Part shown: positions 1 to 9,296 of the stretch, piece by piece | Numbering within the stretch: the stretch's first letter is position 1 | Layout of the letters: every line of letters starts with the position of its first letter | Assembly: GCF_000467125.1 (NCBI RefSeq) | Contig: NZ_BATJ01000025.1 | Span: forward strand, 1 to 64,000 | Reading direction: 5' to 3' | Source of the DNA: Vibrio proteolyticus NBRC 13287 | GTDB taxonomy: Bacteria; Pseudomonadota; Gammaproteobacteria; Enterobacterales; Vibrionaceae | DNA: 64,000 bases | Notes under the pieces: model-generated | What the model was told of the DNA's origin: nothing | What the model saw: the letters and a program-made list of their open reading frames with translations, nothing else | Database searches by the model: none | Translations under genes and position numbers: made by a program

Positions 1-421
1 CCCGCTTCCTGTGATGAATGTGACGCCCGAGTCGCTCTCACGCGTTTCGAGCTGGAATCCTTCGAAACCCCCAGTGGTGAAGGTTGAGGTTGGTTGTGTA
101 TCGATAATTATTTTTTCTTTGTTAGGCCCCATTCTTGAAAGAGTTCTATTAGCCTAATCTCTGTGTTGTTTCTGTCGGCTCCGAAACCCTAGCCACTGTC
201 ATACTGGAGGGCTTGGCTCGAGTGTCCGTGACTCACTCCAAGACGAGTCAGACATAACCAGAATTTACATACGGAAGGTGTTCGGGTTCGATAAGACTTA
301 TGTTTGGCGGACCAAGTGTGTGGAGACTGGTGAGCTAGCAAAGCACCTTCTCTAATAGGAAAGAACGCTCGCTGTATACTAGGCCGTGTGAGGAAGCAGC
401 TGTACAGGAGAATGAGTAAAG
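1..421. other. Left-edge region with no recognised gene
   Basis: No convincing complete gene is visible. One forward frame is open from base 1 to a TGA at 85-87 and could be the C-terminal tail of a gene starting outside the window, but I do not recognise the 28 residues. A long-range inverted repeat pairs GAAGGTG (274-280) with CACCTTC (344-350). The stretch ends in a bidirectional terminator shared with hemY. Confidence 0.4.
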
Positions 422-451
422 AAAAAGCCGCGACAGGGTCAGCGGCTTTTT
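422..451. terminator. Bidirectional intrinsic terminator downstream of hemY
   Basis: AAAAAGCCGC and GCGGCTTTTT form a perfect 10-bp stem around a 10-nt loop, with A-tract and T-tract on either side. It would end the hemCDXY transcript (minus strand) and any transcript arriving from the left. Confidence 0.8.
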
Positions 452-466
452 GCGTCAGAGTACCGG

Positions 467-1648
467 TTAAGTGTGTTTCGCTAGCGTCAGTGCTTTGCGG
501 GTGACTTCATGAGCGGCTTTGTTCAGGCTTTGCTTTTCAAGAGCATCAGCCAGATACGCATAATCCGAGACATTAGAGCGATGTGATAACGCGGCTTCCA
601 AATGAGTCTGGGCCTCTTTCCATTTTTGATCTCGCAGATACAACTGTCCGAGCGCACTGTGCGCTTCCGCGTTGGTGGCCTCCCTACGTAAAGCATCTTG
701 CAAGAATACTTCGACTGGGTGGCGATCGGTCAGGTTCATTTCTGGGATCAGGGCATACAGTTCAGGTATCGATTGTTTCTTCAATGCTTCTTTGACCACA
801 GTGAATGCTTCGTAATCGGCTTTGCGTGCGATTAACTGACGGGCAAAACAATGCACTAAGTGGGTATCGTTTTTCAGTTTACGGGACAAACTGTTCCAGT
901 GCTGAATGAGTCCCTCACTGCCTTTTTGCTCGGCGATATCACGCAACAGGCCGCATTGGGCTTTCTGACTCAATTCATCATGCTCTGATTGTGTGATCAG
1001 TTTGGCTTTGACCAGGCTAGGCAGAAGCTCAATCAACGGCTGCCATAACTTGAGTTCTAAATAGACTCCCTTTAACAGGTCGATAATCACGCTGTTGGTT
1101 GGGTACTGACCTTTGAGCGTCGACAGCGTGTCGAATGCTTCTGCATATTGCTTGGTGCGGATTTGCTGTTTCGCTTTAGTCAGTTCAACCGCCAGTTTTG
1201 CGTCTTCTTGTTGCCCGGCCAGTGCCAGATACTCATCCCGCTTTTGGGTATCGCCTTGGCCCAGAGCGGCTTCCGAGGCGACCAGGTAGCACAGCAGCGG
1301 CATGTCGTGATGATTGGCCCAGCGCGTCACTTTTTTCTCGGCGGCTTTAAAGTCCCCTTCCAGAAGTTTGATGATGCCCTCATTGGTGTAACGGCGGGAG
1401 CGACGCTGCTTACGTACATTAAACCAGTTCCAGGTGACGGAGCTGGCGTACAAGGCTTTCTTGATCGTGTACTCAAGTGCAAAAAGTGCGGCCAGTGCCG
1501 TGATGATAAAGATCACCAGTGTGGTCACGCTCATTTCTATGGTTTTGTCGGCGATGGAGATGAGGACGTATCCCTGCTGACCGGAGTATTGAGTGCCGAC
1601 GAACAGGCCCGCTCCCAAAACAACAAAGAGAAATATTATCCGGAACAT
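467..1648 (-). CDS. hemY: HemY, membrane TPR protein of the haem operon
   Basis: A 393-residue inner-membrane protein. Two hydrophobic segments lie at about residues 3-20 and 40-60, followed by a long helical region with TPR-like repeats; the clearest is near the C-terminus (residues about 325-390, with the AHSALGQLYL and YAYLADAL segments). It is the last gene of hemC-hemD-hemX-hemY; its ATG overlaps the hemX stop as TAATG, implying translational coupling. In Enterobacteria and Vibrio HemY is linked to late porphyrin metabolism, but its biochemical role is not settled and it is unrelated to Bacillus HemY oxidase. Family and context are certain; exact function is not. Confidence 0.92.
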   Translation of the reverse strand: MFRIIFLFVVLGAGLFVGTQYSGQQGYVLISIADKTIEMSVTTLVIFIITALAALFALEYTIKKALYASSVTWNWFNVRKQRRSRRYTNEGIIKLLEGDFKAAEKKVTRWANHHDMPLLCYLVASEAALGQGDTQKRDEYLALAGQQEDAKLAVELTKAKQQIRTKQYAEAFDTLSTLKGQYPTNSVIIDLLKGVYLELKLWQPLIELLPSLVKAKLITQSEHDELSQKAQCGLLRDIAEQKGSEGLIQHWNSLSRKLKNDTHLVHCFARQLIARKADYEAFTVVKEALKKQSIPELYALIPEMNLTDRHPVEVFLQDALRREATNAEAHSALGQLYLRDQKWKEAQTHLEAALSHRSNVSDYAYLADALEKQSLNKAAHEVTRKALTLAKHT

Positions 1649-2874
1649 TATTTCTCCTCCGTGATCAATGTGGTTACTTCACGACGCAGTCGCTCTGTGA
1701 TTACACGGTTCAGAATATCTTGAGTTTCCAGCTCGACTGGATACTCGACCTGGATCTCTTGTTTACCCAGCTGTTCCAGCACAGCGTTAAAATCCCGGAC
1801 GCCTTTATCTTTTTGGTTCAGGTAGTTGCCGGACCACTCCAGGGCAGTGGACAAAGCGGAGGTGTACACTGGCTGTTGTTCCTGATACACCGCGCGGATC
1901 GCGGTTTCCAGTTTGGCTTTGATGTTTTCTTTGAGGTAAAAATCCTGCTCAGGCGTCAGCAACGGAACGACATTACCATCGCGGGTACGGAAAGTGATGA
2001 AGTTTTCACTGAAGTCTTTCAGCGAGGTCATCAGATTGGTCTGCCAATCATTGATGTCATCCGAAACTGGCTGTTCGTCTGCGTGGGCTTCTTTCGGCAA
2101 AAGCGCGTTCGCCAAGGGCAGGCGGTCAACTTTTTGTTGCAGTGCCGTGATGCGCAACACCAGTCCGTCACGATCGACCAGCGGAATCGATTTAAGATCC
2201 GTGATGTCGTTGGCCATGGCTTTGCGCAGCGGTACCAGGCTTGGATCGTTGAGCGCCGCAATACGTTGATCGGCACTTTCCATCAAACGAGTTGCGGTCT
2301 CCGCATCGTGCTCAAGAAACAGTTTACGACCGGCCAGTTTGACCAAGTAATTGGCTTCCGCCAGCAGCCAGTCATTCGGGCGGCGACCTTTCACATCGGC
2401 AATCGCCAGTTGCAGGCTTTCAATGCTTTTTTGTTGCTGGGTCAGTACGGTTTCCGCACGATGGGTGATTTCGGTTGCCTTTTTAACCGTTTGTTGCTCC
2501 ATGCTGTCCAGATCGGATTGCATTGCTGTTTGGGCTTGAGCTAACTGGGTCTGCAGGGCTGAAATCTGTGCCTGATATGCTGCGTCTTTCTGGCTGGCGT
2601 GGTACGCCAGACCACCGCTGAGGGCAATGGAAATCACAATCGCAACAATGCCAAGTTTCACGCCGCGTTTGGCTTGTTTTTCCGCATTAGACGTTGATTT
2701 GCCCGGTTCTGATGCGGCGTCAGAGCGGGAGGATTGTGATGCTTGAGCGGGTTTGGCTGGCTGAGCATTGTCCTTATTCTCGGCTTTGCTTTCAGGCGAT
2801 GTGGTGTCAGCGCCTGAAGTCGGGGATGTTTTCTCTTCAGGGTCAATGTGCTCATTGTTATTTTTGCTTGTCAT
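1648..2874 (-). CDS. hemX: HemX, membrane-anchored haem operon protein (uroporphyrinogen-III methyltransferase-like annotation)
   Basis: A 408-residue protein. Residues 1-68 are charged, low-complexity and rich in Ser/Glu/Lys/Ala. One membrane segment lies at about 72-92, then a Gln-rich coiled coil at about 95-160, then the conserved HemX domain with the NDWLLAEANYL motif. It is often annotated as uroporphyrin-III C-methyltransferase, but no methyltransferase motif is visible, so a scaffold or structural role is more likely. The start has AGGACA upstream. It is the third gene of the hem operon, coupled to hemY. Confidence 0.92.
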   Translation of the reverse strand: MTSKNNNEHIDPEEKTSPTSGADTTSPESKAENKDNAQPAKPAQASQSSRSDAASEPGKSTSNAEKQAKRGVKLGIVAIVISIALSGGLAYHASQKDAAYQAQISALQTQLAQAQTAMQSDLDSMEQQTVKKATEITHRAETVLTQQQKSIESLQLAIADVKGRRPNDWLLAEANYLVKLAGRKLFLEHDAETATRLMESADQRIAALNDPSLVPLRKAMANDITDLKSIPLVDRDGLVLRITALQQKVDRLPLANALLPKEAHADEQPVSDDINDWQTNLMTSLKDFSENFITFRTRDGNVVPLLTPEQDFYLKENIKAKLETAIRAVYQEQQPVYTSALSTALEWSGNYLNQKDKGVRDFNAVLEQLGKQEIQVEYPVELETQDILNRVITERLRREVTTLITEEK

Positions 2875-2887
2875 TGCGTATGTCCTG

Positions 2888-3619
2888 TTATGTGAGCTGG
2901 AGAGCTTTCATTATTTCATTGTTTGATGCGCCACCGACATTGACGACGTGGCGAAAGCCAAGCTGATGTGCTTGTGTGCAGATCCTTGCACTCGGCACCA
3001 GCAAGCGTTGTTTCTGCACCCACGGCTGTATCGCCGCGGGAAGTTGCGCAAATAGAAAACGGAGTTGTTCGGCACTGGTCACGACCAGCGTATCTACCTG
3101 TTGCGCTTGCCAGTCGGCGACGCTGCGTTTGGCGTCGAAGACCAGGTTGTGTCGCTGGTATGCTTCCAGGTAGTGAACATGGGCCCCTCTGGCGGTGAGG
3201 GTATCGTAAATTAACTCACGTCCCCCGTTGCCGCGCAAAATCAGTATTTTCTTATCCTGCACTTGTTGCAACTGCGGCAGTTGCAATAAGTGCTCGCTGT
3301 CACTGACGTCCGGGTAGTGTACTTTTTGTTGCGTGGCTTTGCTTAAAACGTGCGCAGTTTTTTGACCAACGGCAAGGTATAGGGTGTCGGTCGGCCAGGG
3401 GTATTGGTTTTGAGACAGTGTCAGGCTGGCAAAATGCGCGGCGTGTTGGCTCACCGCAATGAGGATGTCGCTATGAGGAAGACGCGCGCACAACTCACTT
3501 AGTTCGCGTCCGGGATCAATGCTGATTAAAGGATGATAAATCGCTGGCTGGCCGACCTGAGCCAGTTGTTGGCAGAGCTGTTGCCCCGCTGGCGCGGGGC
3601 GGGTGACCAACACCGTCAT
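2888..3619 (-). CDS. hemD: Uroporphyrinogen-III synthase
   Basis: A 243-residue HemD (EC 4.2.1.75), which cyclises hydroxymethylbilane and inverts ring D to give uroporphyrinogen III in the cytosol. The N-terminal VLVTRPAPAGQQL and the later VVTSAEQLRFLF segments are typical of the weakly conserved two-lobed HemD fold, and the length is normal for the family. The ATG lies 3 nt after the hemC stop, so the two are very probably co-translated. Identity rests on sequence and operon position together. Confidence 0.95.
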   Translation of the reverse strand: MTVLVTRPAPAGQQLCQQLAQVGQPAIYHPLISIDPGRELSELCARLPHSDILIAVSQHAAHFASLTLSQNQYPWPTDTLYLAVGQKTAHVLSKATQQKVHYPDVSDSEHLLQLPQLQQVQDKKILILRGNGGRELIYDTLTARGAHVHYLEAYQRHNLVFDAKRSVADWQAQQVDTLVVTSAEQLRFLFAQLPAAIQPWVQKQRLLVPSARICTQAHQLGFRHVVNVGGASNNEIMKALQLT

Positions 3620-3622
3620 GGT

Positions 3623-4561
3623 TTACTCGTGATCCTCATACAAGCGGGTCAGAATGACTTTCGCTCCTTGATCAAGCAACTGCTGCGCCAGTGTGATGCC
3701 GAGTTGTTCCGCCTGCTGGCGATGCCCGCGTATTTCACCGCGTATAATTTGGGAGCCGTCTGGCTCACCCACCAGAGCGCGGAGCCAGAGCTCATCGCCA
3801 TCGAGCAGCGCATAGCTGCCGATCGGTACCTGACATCCGCCTTCCAGCGTCAGGTTCATGGCCCGTTCGCACTTGACCCGGTCAGCGGTGTCTGGGTGGT
3901 TGAGCGGTGCCAGAAGGGTCAGCAGACGCTCGTCATCCAGACGGCATTCGATACCAACGGCGCCCTGGCCGACGGCTGGCAAAGATTGTTCTGGTTCAAT
4001 AAAGCTCCGAATGCGTGACTCCAATTCGAGACGCTTTAAACCGGCCGCGGCCAAGATGATGGCGTCGTATTCGCCTGCATCGAGTTTACCCAGCCGTGTG
4101 CCCACGTTACCACGCAGCTCTTTGATCACTAGATCGGGGCGATACTCTTTTAACTGACATTGACGGCGCAGACTGCAGGTGCCGACAACGGCGCCTTGCG
4201 GCAGATCATCGACATTGTGGTAAGTATTGGAGACAAAGGCATCACGTGGGTCTTCACGCTCACAGATGGTGACCAGTCCCAAGCCGGGTGGAAAGTCGAC
4301 CGGAACGTCTTTCATCGAATGCACGGCCAGATCGGCACGCCCTTCCAGCATCGCGACCTCAAGCTCTTTAACGAACAGGCCTTTACCACCGACTTTGGCC
4401 AGTGGTGTATCCAGAATCACGTCACCTTTGGTCACCATGGTGACCAACTCCACCTCCAGGCCCGGGTGAGCGGCTTGCAGGGCGTCTTTAACAAAGTGAG
4501 CCTGCCATAAAGCGAGAGGACTTTTTCGCGTGGCGATTCGGATAGGAGTGGACTGTGTCAT
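3623..4561 (-). CDS. hemC: Hydroxymethylbilane synthase (porphobilinogen deaminase)
   Basis: A 312-residue HemC (EC 2.5.1.61), which polymerises four porphobilinogens. The N-terminus IRIATRKSPLALWQ is diagnostic, and the cofactor-binding cysteine lies in LEGGCQVPIGSYAL near residue 240. The frame is open 38 codons further upstream, but the ATG at 4561 was chosen because homologues start there and it has an AGGA ribosome site 8 nt upstream. It is the first gene of the hemCDXY operon, divergent from cyaA, an arrangement shared with E. coli. Confidence 0.96.
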   Translation of the reverse strand: MTQSTPIRIATRKSPLALWQAHFVKDALQAAHPGLEVELVTMVTKGDVILDTPLAKVGGKGLFVKELEVAMLEGRADLAVHSMKDVPVDFPPGLGLVTICEREDPRDAFVSNTYHNVDDLPQGAVVGTCSLRRQCQLKEYRPDLVIKELRGNVGTRLGKLDAGEYDAIILAAAGLKRLELESRIRSFIEPEQSLPAVGQGAVGIECRLDDERLLTLLAPLNHPDTADRVKCERAMNLTLEGGCQVPIGSYALLDGDELWLRALVGEPDGSQIIRGEIRGHRQQAEQLGITLAQQLLDQGAKVILTRLYEDHE

Positions 4562-4909
4562 GGGTATCCTGTTGTTCGGTGTATAATGCTCTAATCCTAC
4601 CATTCCCTGTGGGAAAGTCTCATCTCTAGATCGCGAGGCGGACAAATTGACATGTAAGCCAGGCTGCATCGGCAAAAGAATGTGATTAAAGTCTCAACTC
4701 GGCGACGTGTGATTATCAGATCGATCAGTTGCGTACCACACTATGTCGAAATCCAATATGACAGAGACGTTTCAACGTCAGACGAGCGCAAGAGTTCGTT
4801 CATTTCTTTACCAATCGAAATAAAAGTGTTAGATTGATCACGTTTTGTCGGTGCGATAGAATAAAAGTTAAACAGAGCACCTTAAAGAATTGAAACCAAG
4901 GACTTGACC
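4562..4909. promoter_or_regulatory. Divergent hemC-cyaA control region
   Basis: A 348-bp non-coding region between divergent hemC and cyaA, so it must hold both promoters. Next to hemC, minus-strand TATACA lies about 25 nt before the start and may be a -10 element. Toward cyaA there is a CRP-like palindrome (described separately). No other gene is seen. Confidence 0.6.
4824..4845 (+). promoter_or_regulatory. Candidate CRP-cAMP binding site upstream of cyaA
   Basis: Half-sites TGTTA and TCACG separated by 6 nt sit in an AAG...TTT frame. By eye the 22-mer agrees with the CRP consensus at about 16 positions, and the right half-site core TCAC is perfect. It lies 65 nt before the cyaA start. In E. 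coli, CRP-cAMP represses cyaA from a site in the promoter, so feedback control here is a reasonable inference. Confidence 0.5.
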
Positions 4910-7438
4910 TTGAAGGCGTACACCCAGACCCTGATCCAGCGTTTAGACAAACTGAACCAGCAACGCAGTGAGCGTGCGCTGGCTCTTATGGACGTGCAAA
5001 GTCAGCGTGTCTTCCACCTGATCCCGGTCCTGTTTCATTTCAATCATCCCATTCTTCCCGGTTACCATCACGATGACGTCCCACGCGGGGTGTTCGGCAT
5101 GGCGTTCAATGACGTGCAGCAGCAATTCATTGAAGAAACCGAACTGACGATCGGTCAGTCTCTCAACTCCCCAGCGCAACATGACATTCTCGGTCTTTAT
5201 ACCATGGGCAGTACGTCTTCGATCGGACAGAGCACATCGAGTGATCTGGACATCTGGGTGTGCATTTCACCGACGATGGGCAAAGACGCGCGTGAGGTGC
5301 TGATCCGTAAATGCCTTCTGATCACGGAGTGGGCTAAAAGTCAGGGGGTGGAAGCCAACTTTTTCCTGATGGATGAGACGCGTTTTCGCACCAATCAGTC
5401 GGAAGAGATGACGGGGGATAACTGCGGCTCGTCACAACATTTGCTGTTGCTGGACGAATTCTACCGCAGCGCGGTACGTCTGGCGGGCCAGCGCCTGCTG
5501 TGGCAAATTGTGCCGCCGGAAATGGAAGAGTGCTACGACGAATACGTTGCCAACCTGTGTCGCGAAGATCACATCGACTGCAGTGAATGGATCGACTTCG
5601 GTAAACTCAACTGCATTCCGGCTGAAGAGTATTTCGGCGCGAACTTGTGGCAGTTGTACAAAAGTATCGACTCGCCCTACAAGTCGGTGTTGAAAGCGAT
5701 TCTGCTTGAAGCGTATTCGTGGGAGTACCCGCACACTCAGTTATTGTGTATTGATACCAAGCGCCGTTTCTTTGCGCATGAGCCGGATCTCTATGGTATG
5801 GATGCGTACTATCTGATGCTGGAAAAAGTGACCCGCTATCTGGAACGTATTCAGGATGAAACCCGGCTGGATCTGGTGCGGCGCTGTTTTTATCTCAAAA
5901 CCCACGAAAAATTGTCGCGTGAGCCGGGTGCCGGTTCTGTGCCCTGGCGCCGTGCGGCACTGAGTGACATGATCAGTCGTTGGAATTGGGATGCCAACAC
6001 ACTGGTGGAGCTGGATAATCGCCGCAACTGGAAAGTAGAACAGGTCAAAATAATGCATCATCAGTTGCTGGATGCACTGATGCTCAGCTATCGTAACCTG
6101 ATCCAGTTTGCCCGTCGCAATGACATTACCTCGGCTATCAGTCCTCAGGACATCAGTATTCTGGCGCGTAAGCTGTACGCGGCGTTTGAGGTGCTGCCGG
6201 GCAAAGTGACGCTGCTCAATCCCCAGATCTCTCCGGATTTACATGAACCGGATCTGACGTTCATTCAGGTACCGGAAGGACGCACCAATAAATCTGGCTG
6301 GTATTTGTACAAGCAACCCCTGGTGCCGCATCGTATTCTTGGTCAGCCGAGTCTGGAGCACAATGAATACCTGAGCAAACTGGTCGCCTGGGCGTTTTTT
6401 AACGGCATGATCACCGAATCAACCCGGCTGCATTCTGTGGTGCGTGACTCGCACCTGGACATCGATAAGTTTTATCAGATGGTCAGCGATTTGCGGAATA
6501 CGTTTTCACTGCGCAAACGTCGACCGAGCATGCAGGCACTGGCCAGTCCGTGTGAAATCAGTCAGTTGACCATGTTCATCAACTTTGAGAACGATCCGAC
6601 GCAATCCCTGCAGGGTAAAGCGCTTAAGGTGGACATGAAAAACATCGATATCTTCAGCTTTGGCCCACAGCAGAAAAATCTGGTTGGCAGTGTTGACCTG
6701 GTGTATCGAAATTCCTGGCATGAAGTGCGCACATTGCATTTTAAAGGTGAGACGGCCATTCTGGACGCGCTGAAAACGGTATTGGGTAAGATGCATCAGG
6801 ATGCGCTACCGCCGGAGTCGGTCGATGTGTTCTGCTACAGCAAGAACTTGCGTGGCGTGATGCGCAACATGGTCTACCAGTTGCTGGCTGAATGCATCGA
6901 CTTGCGCCTCAAGCCCGTGGAACCGGAGAAACGTCGCCGTTTTAAAGCCTTGCGTCTTGGTGACAAGATGTACGGGTTGTTCTTCGAACGACGTGGTGTG
7001 TCGGTACAGAAGCTGGAGAACTCGGTCGATTTCTACCGCTGTATCTCCACCAATAAGCTCAATGGCTCTCCCTTGCTGGTGCTCGACCGTGAACAGGATT
7101 ACCAGTTGCCGGAAGTGGTGGATGGTTTTGCCAGTGAAGGTCTGATCCAGTTCTTCTTTGAAGACACCGAGCAGGGGTTCAATATCTTTGTGTTGGACGA
7201 AGCCAACCGGATAGAGGTCTACCACCAGTACAGTGGTGAGAAAGATGAGATGATCGCCAGCGTGAACAGCTTTTATACTTCGGTGCGTGATGACGATTGT
7301 TTGTCGTCGCAGTTTATTAACTTCAACCTGCCGCAGTATTATCAGATTGTGCACCCTGAGGACGGAGAGAGCTACATCGTGCCATATCGCAACGATGGTT
7401 GCGCCTACACCAAGCCATCGCGCGCAGTGAACGCCTGA
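4910..7438 (+). CDS. cyaA: Class I adenylate cyclase
   Basis: An 842-residue enterobacterial-type adenylate cyclase (EC 4.6.1.1) making cAMP for CRP. The N-terminal catalytic domain shows the nucleotidyltransferase-like GSTSSIGQSTSSDLDIWVC motif with the acidic pair SDLD. The C-terminal half is the regulatory region that in enteric bacteria responds to the glucose PTS. The start is TTG, as in E. coli. Two in-frame TTGs occur (4904, 4910); 4910 was chosen because AAGGA lies 7 nt before it, whereas for 4904 it is too close. The gene stands alone, divergent from hemC and convergent with cyaY. Confidence 0.96.
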   Translation: MKAYTQTLIQRLDKLNQQRSERALALMDVQSQRVFHLIPVLFHFNHPILPGYHHDDVPRGVFGMAFNDVQQQFIEETELTIGQSLNSPAQHDILGLYTMGSTSSIGQSTSSDLDIWVCISPTMGKDAREVLIRKCLLITEWAKSQGVEANFFLMDETRFRTNQSEEMTGDNCGSSQHLLLLDEFYRSAVRLAGQRLLWQIVPPEMEECYDEYVANLCREDHIDCSEWIDFGKLNCIPAEEYFGANLWQLYKSIDSPYKSVLKAILLEAYSWEYPHTQLLCIDTKRRFFAHEPDLYGMDAYYLMLEKVTRYLERIQDETRLDLVRRCFYLKTHEKLSREPGAGSVPWRRAALSDMISRWNWDANTLVELDNRRNWKVEQVKIMHHQLLDALMLSYRNLIQFARRNDITSAISPQDISILARKLYAAFEVLPGKVTLLNPQISPDLHEPDLTFIQVPEGRTNKSGWYLYKQPLVPHRILGQPSLEHNEYLSKLVAWAFFNGMITESTRLHSVVRDSHLDIDKFYQMVSDLRNTFSLRKRRPSMQALASPCEISQLTMFINFENDPTQSLQGKALKVDMKNIDIFSFGPQQKNLVGSVDLVYRNSWHEVRTLHFKGETAILDALKTVLGKMHQDALPPESVDVFCYSKNLRGVMRNMVYQLLAECIDLRLKPVEPEKRRRFKALRLGDKMYGLFFERRGVSVQKLENSVDFYRCISTNKLNGSPLLVLDREQDYQLPEVVDGFASEGLIQFFFEDTEQGFNIFVLDEANRIEVYHQYSGEKDEMIASVNSFYTSVRDDDCLSSQFINFNLPQYYQIVHPEDGESYIVPYRNDGCAYTKPSRAVNA

Positions 7439-7440
7439 TA

Positions 7441-7466
7441 AAAAAGAGCCTTTTGGGCTCTTTTTT
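7441..7466. terminator. Bidirectional terminator between cyaA and cyaY
   Basis: AAAAAGAGCC-TTTT-GGGCTCTTTTTT hairpin immediately after the cyaA stop. It can serve both convergent genes. Confidence 0.85.
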
Positions 7467-7482
7467 CGTTGTGGTGGACAGC

Positions 7483-7794
7483 TTACCAGTCGATGGATTC
7501 GCCGGCGTGTTTCTCGCACTCTTGTTTCACCATGGTGATGAATTCCACGCCGGTCTTGGAGCAGATCCACTCTGCGTCTTTGAGTTGAAAGTGAAAACCG
7601 CCCGATTTGGACGCCAGCCAAATCTCGTGCATCGGCTCCTGACGGTTGATGATGATCTGGCTGCGATCGTCAAATTCCAGAGTCATGACATTGCCGCTGG
7701 TCTCGTAATCGATGTCCGCGCCTGACTCATCAATTGCTTCTTCAATGATTTGCAGCTGGGAATCGACCAGTTGATGAAATTCAGTATCGTTCAT
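7483..7794 (-). CDS. cyaY: Frataxin-like iron-binding protein CyaY
   Basis: A 103-residue bacterial frataxin, which binds iron and modulates Fe-S cluster assembly on IscS. It shows the acidic first helix (residues 1-30, rich in Glu and Asp), then VMTLEFDDRSQIIINRQEPMHEIWLAS, the frataxin beta-sheet signature with the conserved Trp. Length is normal. It is convergent with cyaA and divergent from lptM, as in E. coli, where the neighbour gave it its name. Confidence 0.95.
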   Translation of the reverse strand: MNDTEFHQLVDSQLQIIEEAIDESGADIDYETSGNVMTLEFDDRSQIIINRQEPMHEIWLASKSGGFHFQLKDAEWICSKTGVEFITMVKQECEKHAGESIDW

Positions 7795-7869
7795 CCTTTC
7801 TATCCTATTGCTTTTCCTGAGTGTGGTGCGATTATAGGGGGCATTGAATCAATAATCACGATATGCAAA

Positions 7870-7998
7870 ATGAAAAAATCTATTATGGCGTTGTTTCTGT
7901 TATCGGTAATGGGACTGGCAGGCTGTGGTCAGACTGGCCCGTTGTACTTCCCGGAAGACGCTCAGCAGAATCAACCAGAGCAAGACCAGGCTCAATAA
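7870..7998 (+). CDS. lptM: Small outer-membrane lipoprotein LptM (YifL family)
   Basis: A 42-residue lipoprotein with a short signal sequence, lipobox LAGC (Cys19) and directly after it the family motif CGQTGPLYFP. LptM helps oxidative maturation of LptD in the LPS translocon of E. coli. The Gln/Asp/Glu-rich tail is typical. The ATG at 7870 gives the canonical lipoprotein; longer in-frame starts would add non-homologous sequence. It lies just upstream of lysA, the usual order. Confidence 0.9.
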   Translation: MKKSIMALFLLSVMGLAGCGQTGPLYFPEDAQQNQPEQDQAQ

Positions 7999-8032
7999 CG
8001 TCATTTCAGTCGAATTTATAAGGGATAACACT

Positions 8033-9286
8033 TTGGATTATTTCAACTATCAGGAAGATGGCCAGCTTTGGGCCGAAGAAGTTGCGCTCGCCACTCTGGC
8101 TGAGCAGTACGGCACGCCACTTTATGTCTACTCACGCGCGACGCTGGAGCGTCACTGGAACGCGTTTGATAAATCCGTTGGTGAACATCCACATCTGGTC
8201 TGTTATGCCGTTAAGGCCAACTCCAATCTCGGAGTACTCAATGCCCTGGCGCGCCTTGGCTCTGGGTTTGATATTGTTTCCGGTGGAGAGCTAGAACGCG
8301 TGGTTGCCGCAGGCGGTGATCCGGCCAAAGTGGTTTTCTCCGGTGTGGGCAAAACCGAAGCGGAGATGAAGCGGGCACTCGAGCTCAACATCAAGTGCTT
8401 TAATGTGGAGTCGGAACCGGAGCTGGAGCGTCTGAATAAGGTCGCGGGAGAGCTGGGGGTCAAAGCGCCGATCTCACTGCGTATCAATCCGGACGTGGAC
8501 GCCAATACTCACCCTTATATTTCGACTGGTCTGCGCGACAACAAATTCGGCATCGCTTTTGATCGAGCGGCGGAAGTGTACCGGTTTGCTCAAAGCCTGA
8601 ATAACCTTAATATCCAGGGCATCGACTGCCATATCGGCTCTCAACTGACCAATATTGCGCCGTTTATTGATGCGACGGATCGTCTGCTGGCGCTGATCGA
8701 TCAACTCAAAGCTCAGGGTGTGAATATCAAGCATCTTGATGTGGGCGGTGGTCTGGGGGTGGTGTATCGTGATGAACTGCCGCCACAACCGTCGGAATAC
8801 GCCAAAGCGTTGCTGGCCCGTTTGAGTAACCATCAGGATTTGGAGCTGATTTTTGAGCCTGGCCGGGCGATCGCCGCCAATGCCGGCGTGTTGCTGACCC
8901 GAGTCGAGTTTCTCAAACACACCGAACACAAGAATTTTGCCATTATTGATGCGGCGATGAACGATTTAATGCGTCCTGCCCTGTATCAGGCGTGGCAGGA
9001 TATTGTGCCGGTCTCCCCGCGCCAGGGGGAAGCGGTGACCTACGACTTGGTTGGCCCGATCTGCGAAACCGGTGATTTCCTCGGCAAAGACCGCTCGCTG
9101 GTGCTGGAAGCCGGCGATCTGCTGGCGGTGCGATCTGCCGGGGCTTACGGCTTTGTGATGTCATCCAACTACAATACCCGCACCCGTGCGGCGGAAGTGA
9201 TGGTCGATGGCGATCAGAGTCATCTGGTTCGTCAGCGTGAGACACTGACCAGCTTGTGGGAACTTGAACACTTGCTTCCGGAGTAA
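8033..9286 (+). CDS. lysA: Diaminopimelate decarboxylase
   Basis: A 417-residue PLP-dependent fold-III decarboxylase (EC 4.1.1.20), the last step of lysine synthesis. Visible are the PLP lysine in CYAVKANSNLGVL, HIGSQL, the glycine loop GGGLGV, EPGRAIAANAG and the active-site CETGD. The start is TTG at 8033 (then DYFNYQ), chosen because AAGGGA lies 7 nt upstream and homologues begin here; an ATG further upstream overlaps lptM and is unlikely. It heads the lysA-dapF-DUF484-xerC-yigB run. Confidence 0.96.
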   Translation: MDYFNYQEDGQLWAEEVALATLAEQYGTPLYVYSRATLERHWNAFDKSVGEHPHLVCYAVKANSNLGVLNALARLGSGFDIVSGGELERVVAAGGDPAKVVFSGVGKTEAEMKRALELNIKCFNVESEPELERLNKVAGELGVKAPISLRINPDVDANTHPYISTGLRDNKFGIAFDRAAEVYRFAQSLNNLNIQGIDCHIGSQLTNIAPFIDATDRLLALIDQLKAQGVNIKHLDVGGGLGVVYRDELPPQPSEYAKALLARLSNHQDLELIFEPGRAIAANAGVLLTRVEFLKHTEHKNFAIIDAAMNDLMRPALYQAWQDIVPVSPRQGEAVTYDLVGPICETGDFLGKDRSLVLEAGDLLAVRSAGAYGFVMSSNYNTRTRAAEVMVDGDQSHLVRQRETLTSLWELEHLLPE

Positions 9287-9296
9287 TAACACCAAT

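Noticed and set aside
1..421. Retron or group II intron RNA
   Set aside because: The region has inverted repeats, but there is no reverse transcriptase in the window and no match to known retron msr/msd organisation.
1720..2544. Long open frame opposite hemX
   Set aside because: It lies antisense to a well-supported gene, has no homology-like motifs and shows the composition expected of a shadow frame. The same holds for the long antisense frames over cyaA, plsB, sthA and ftsY.
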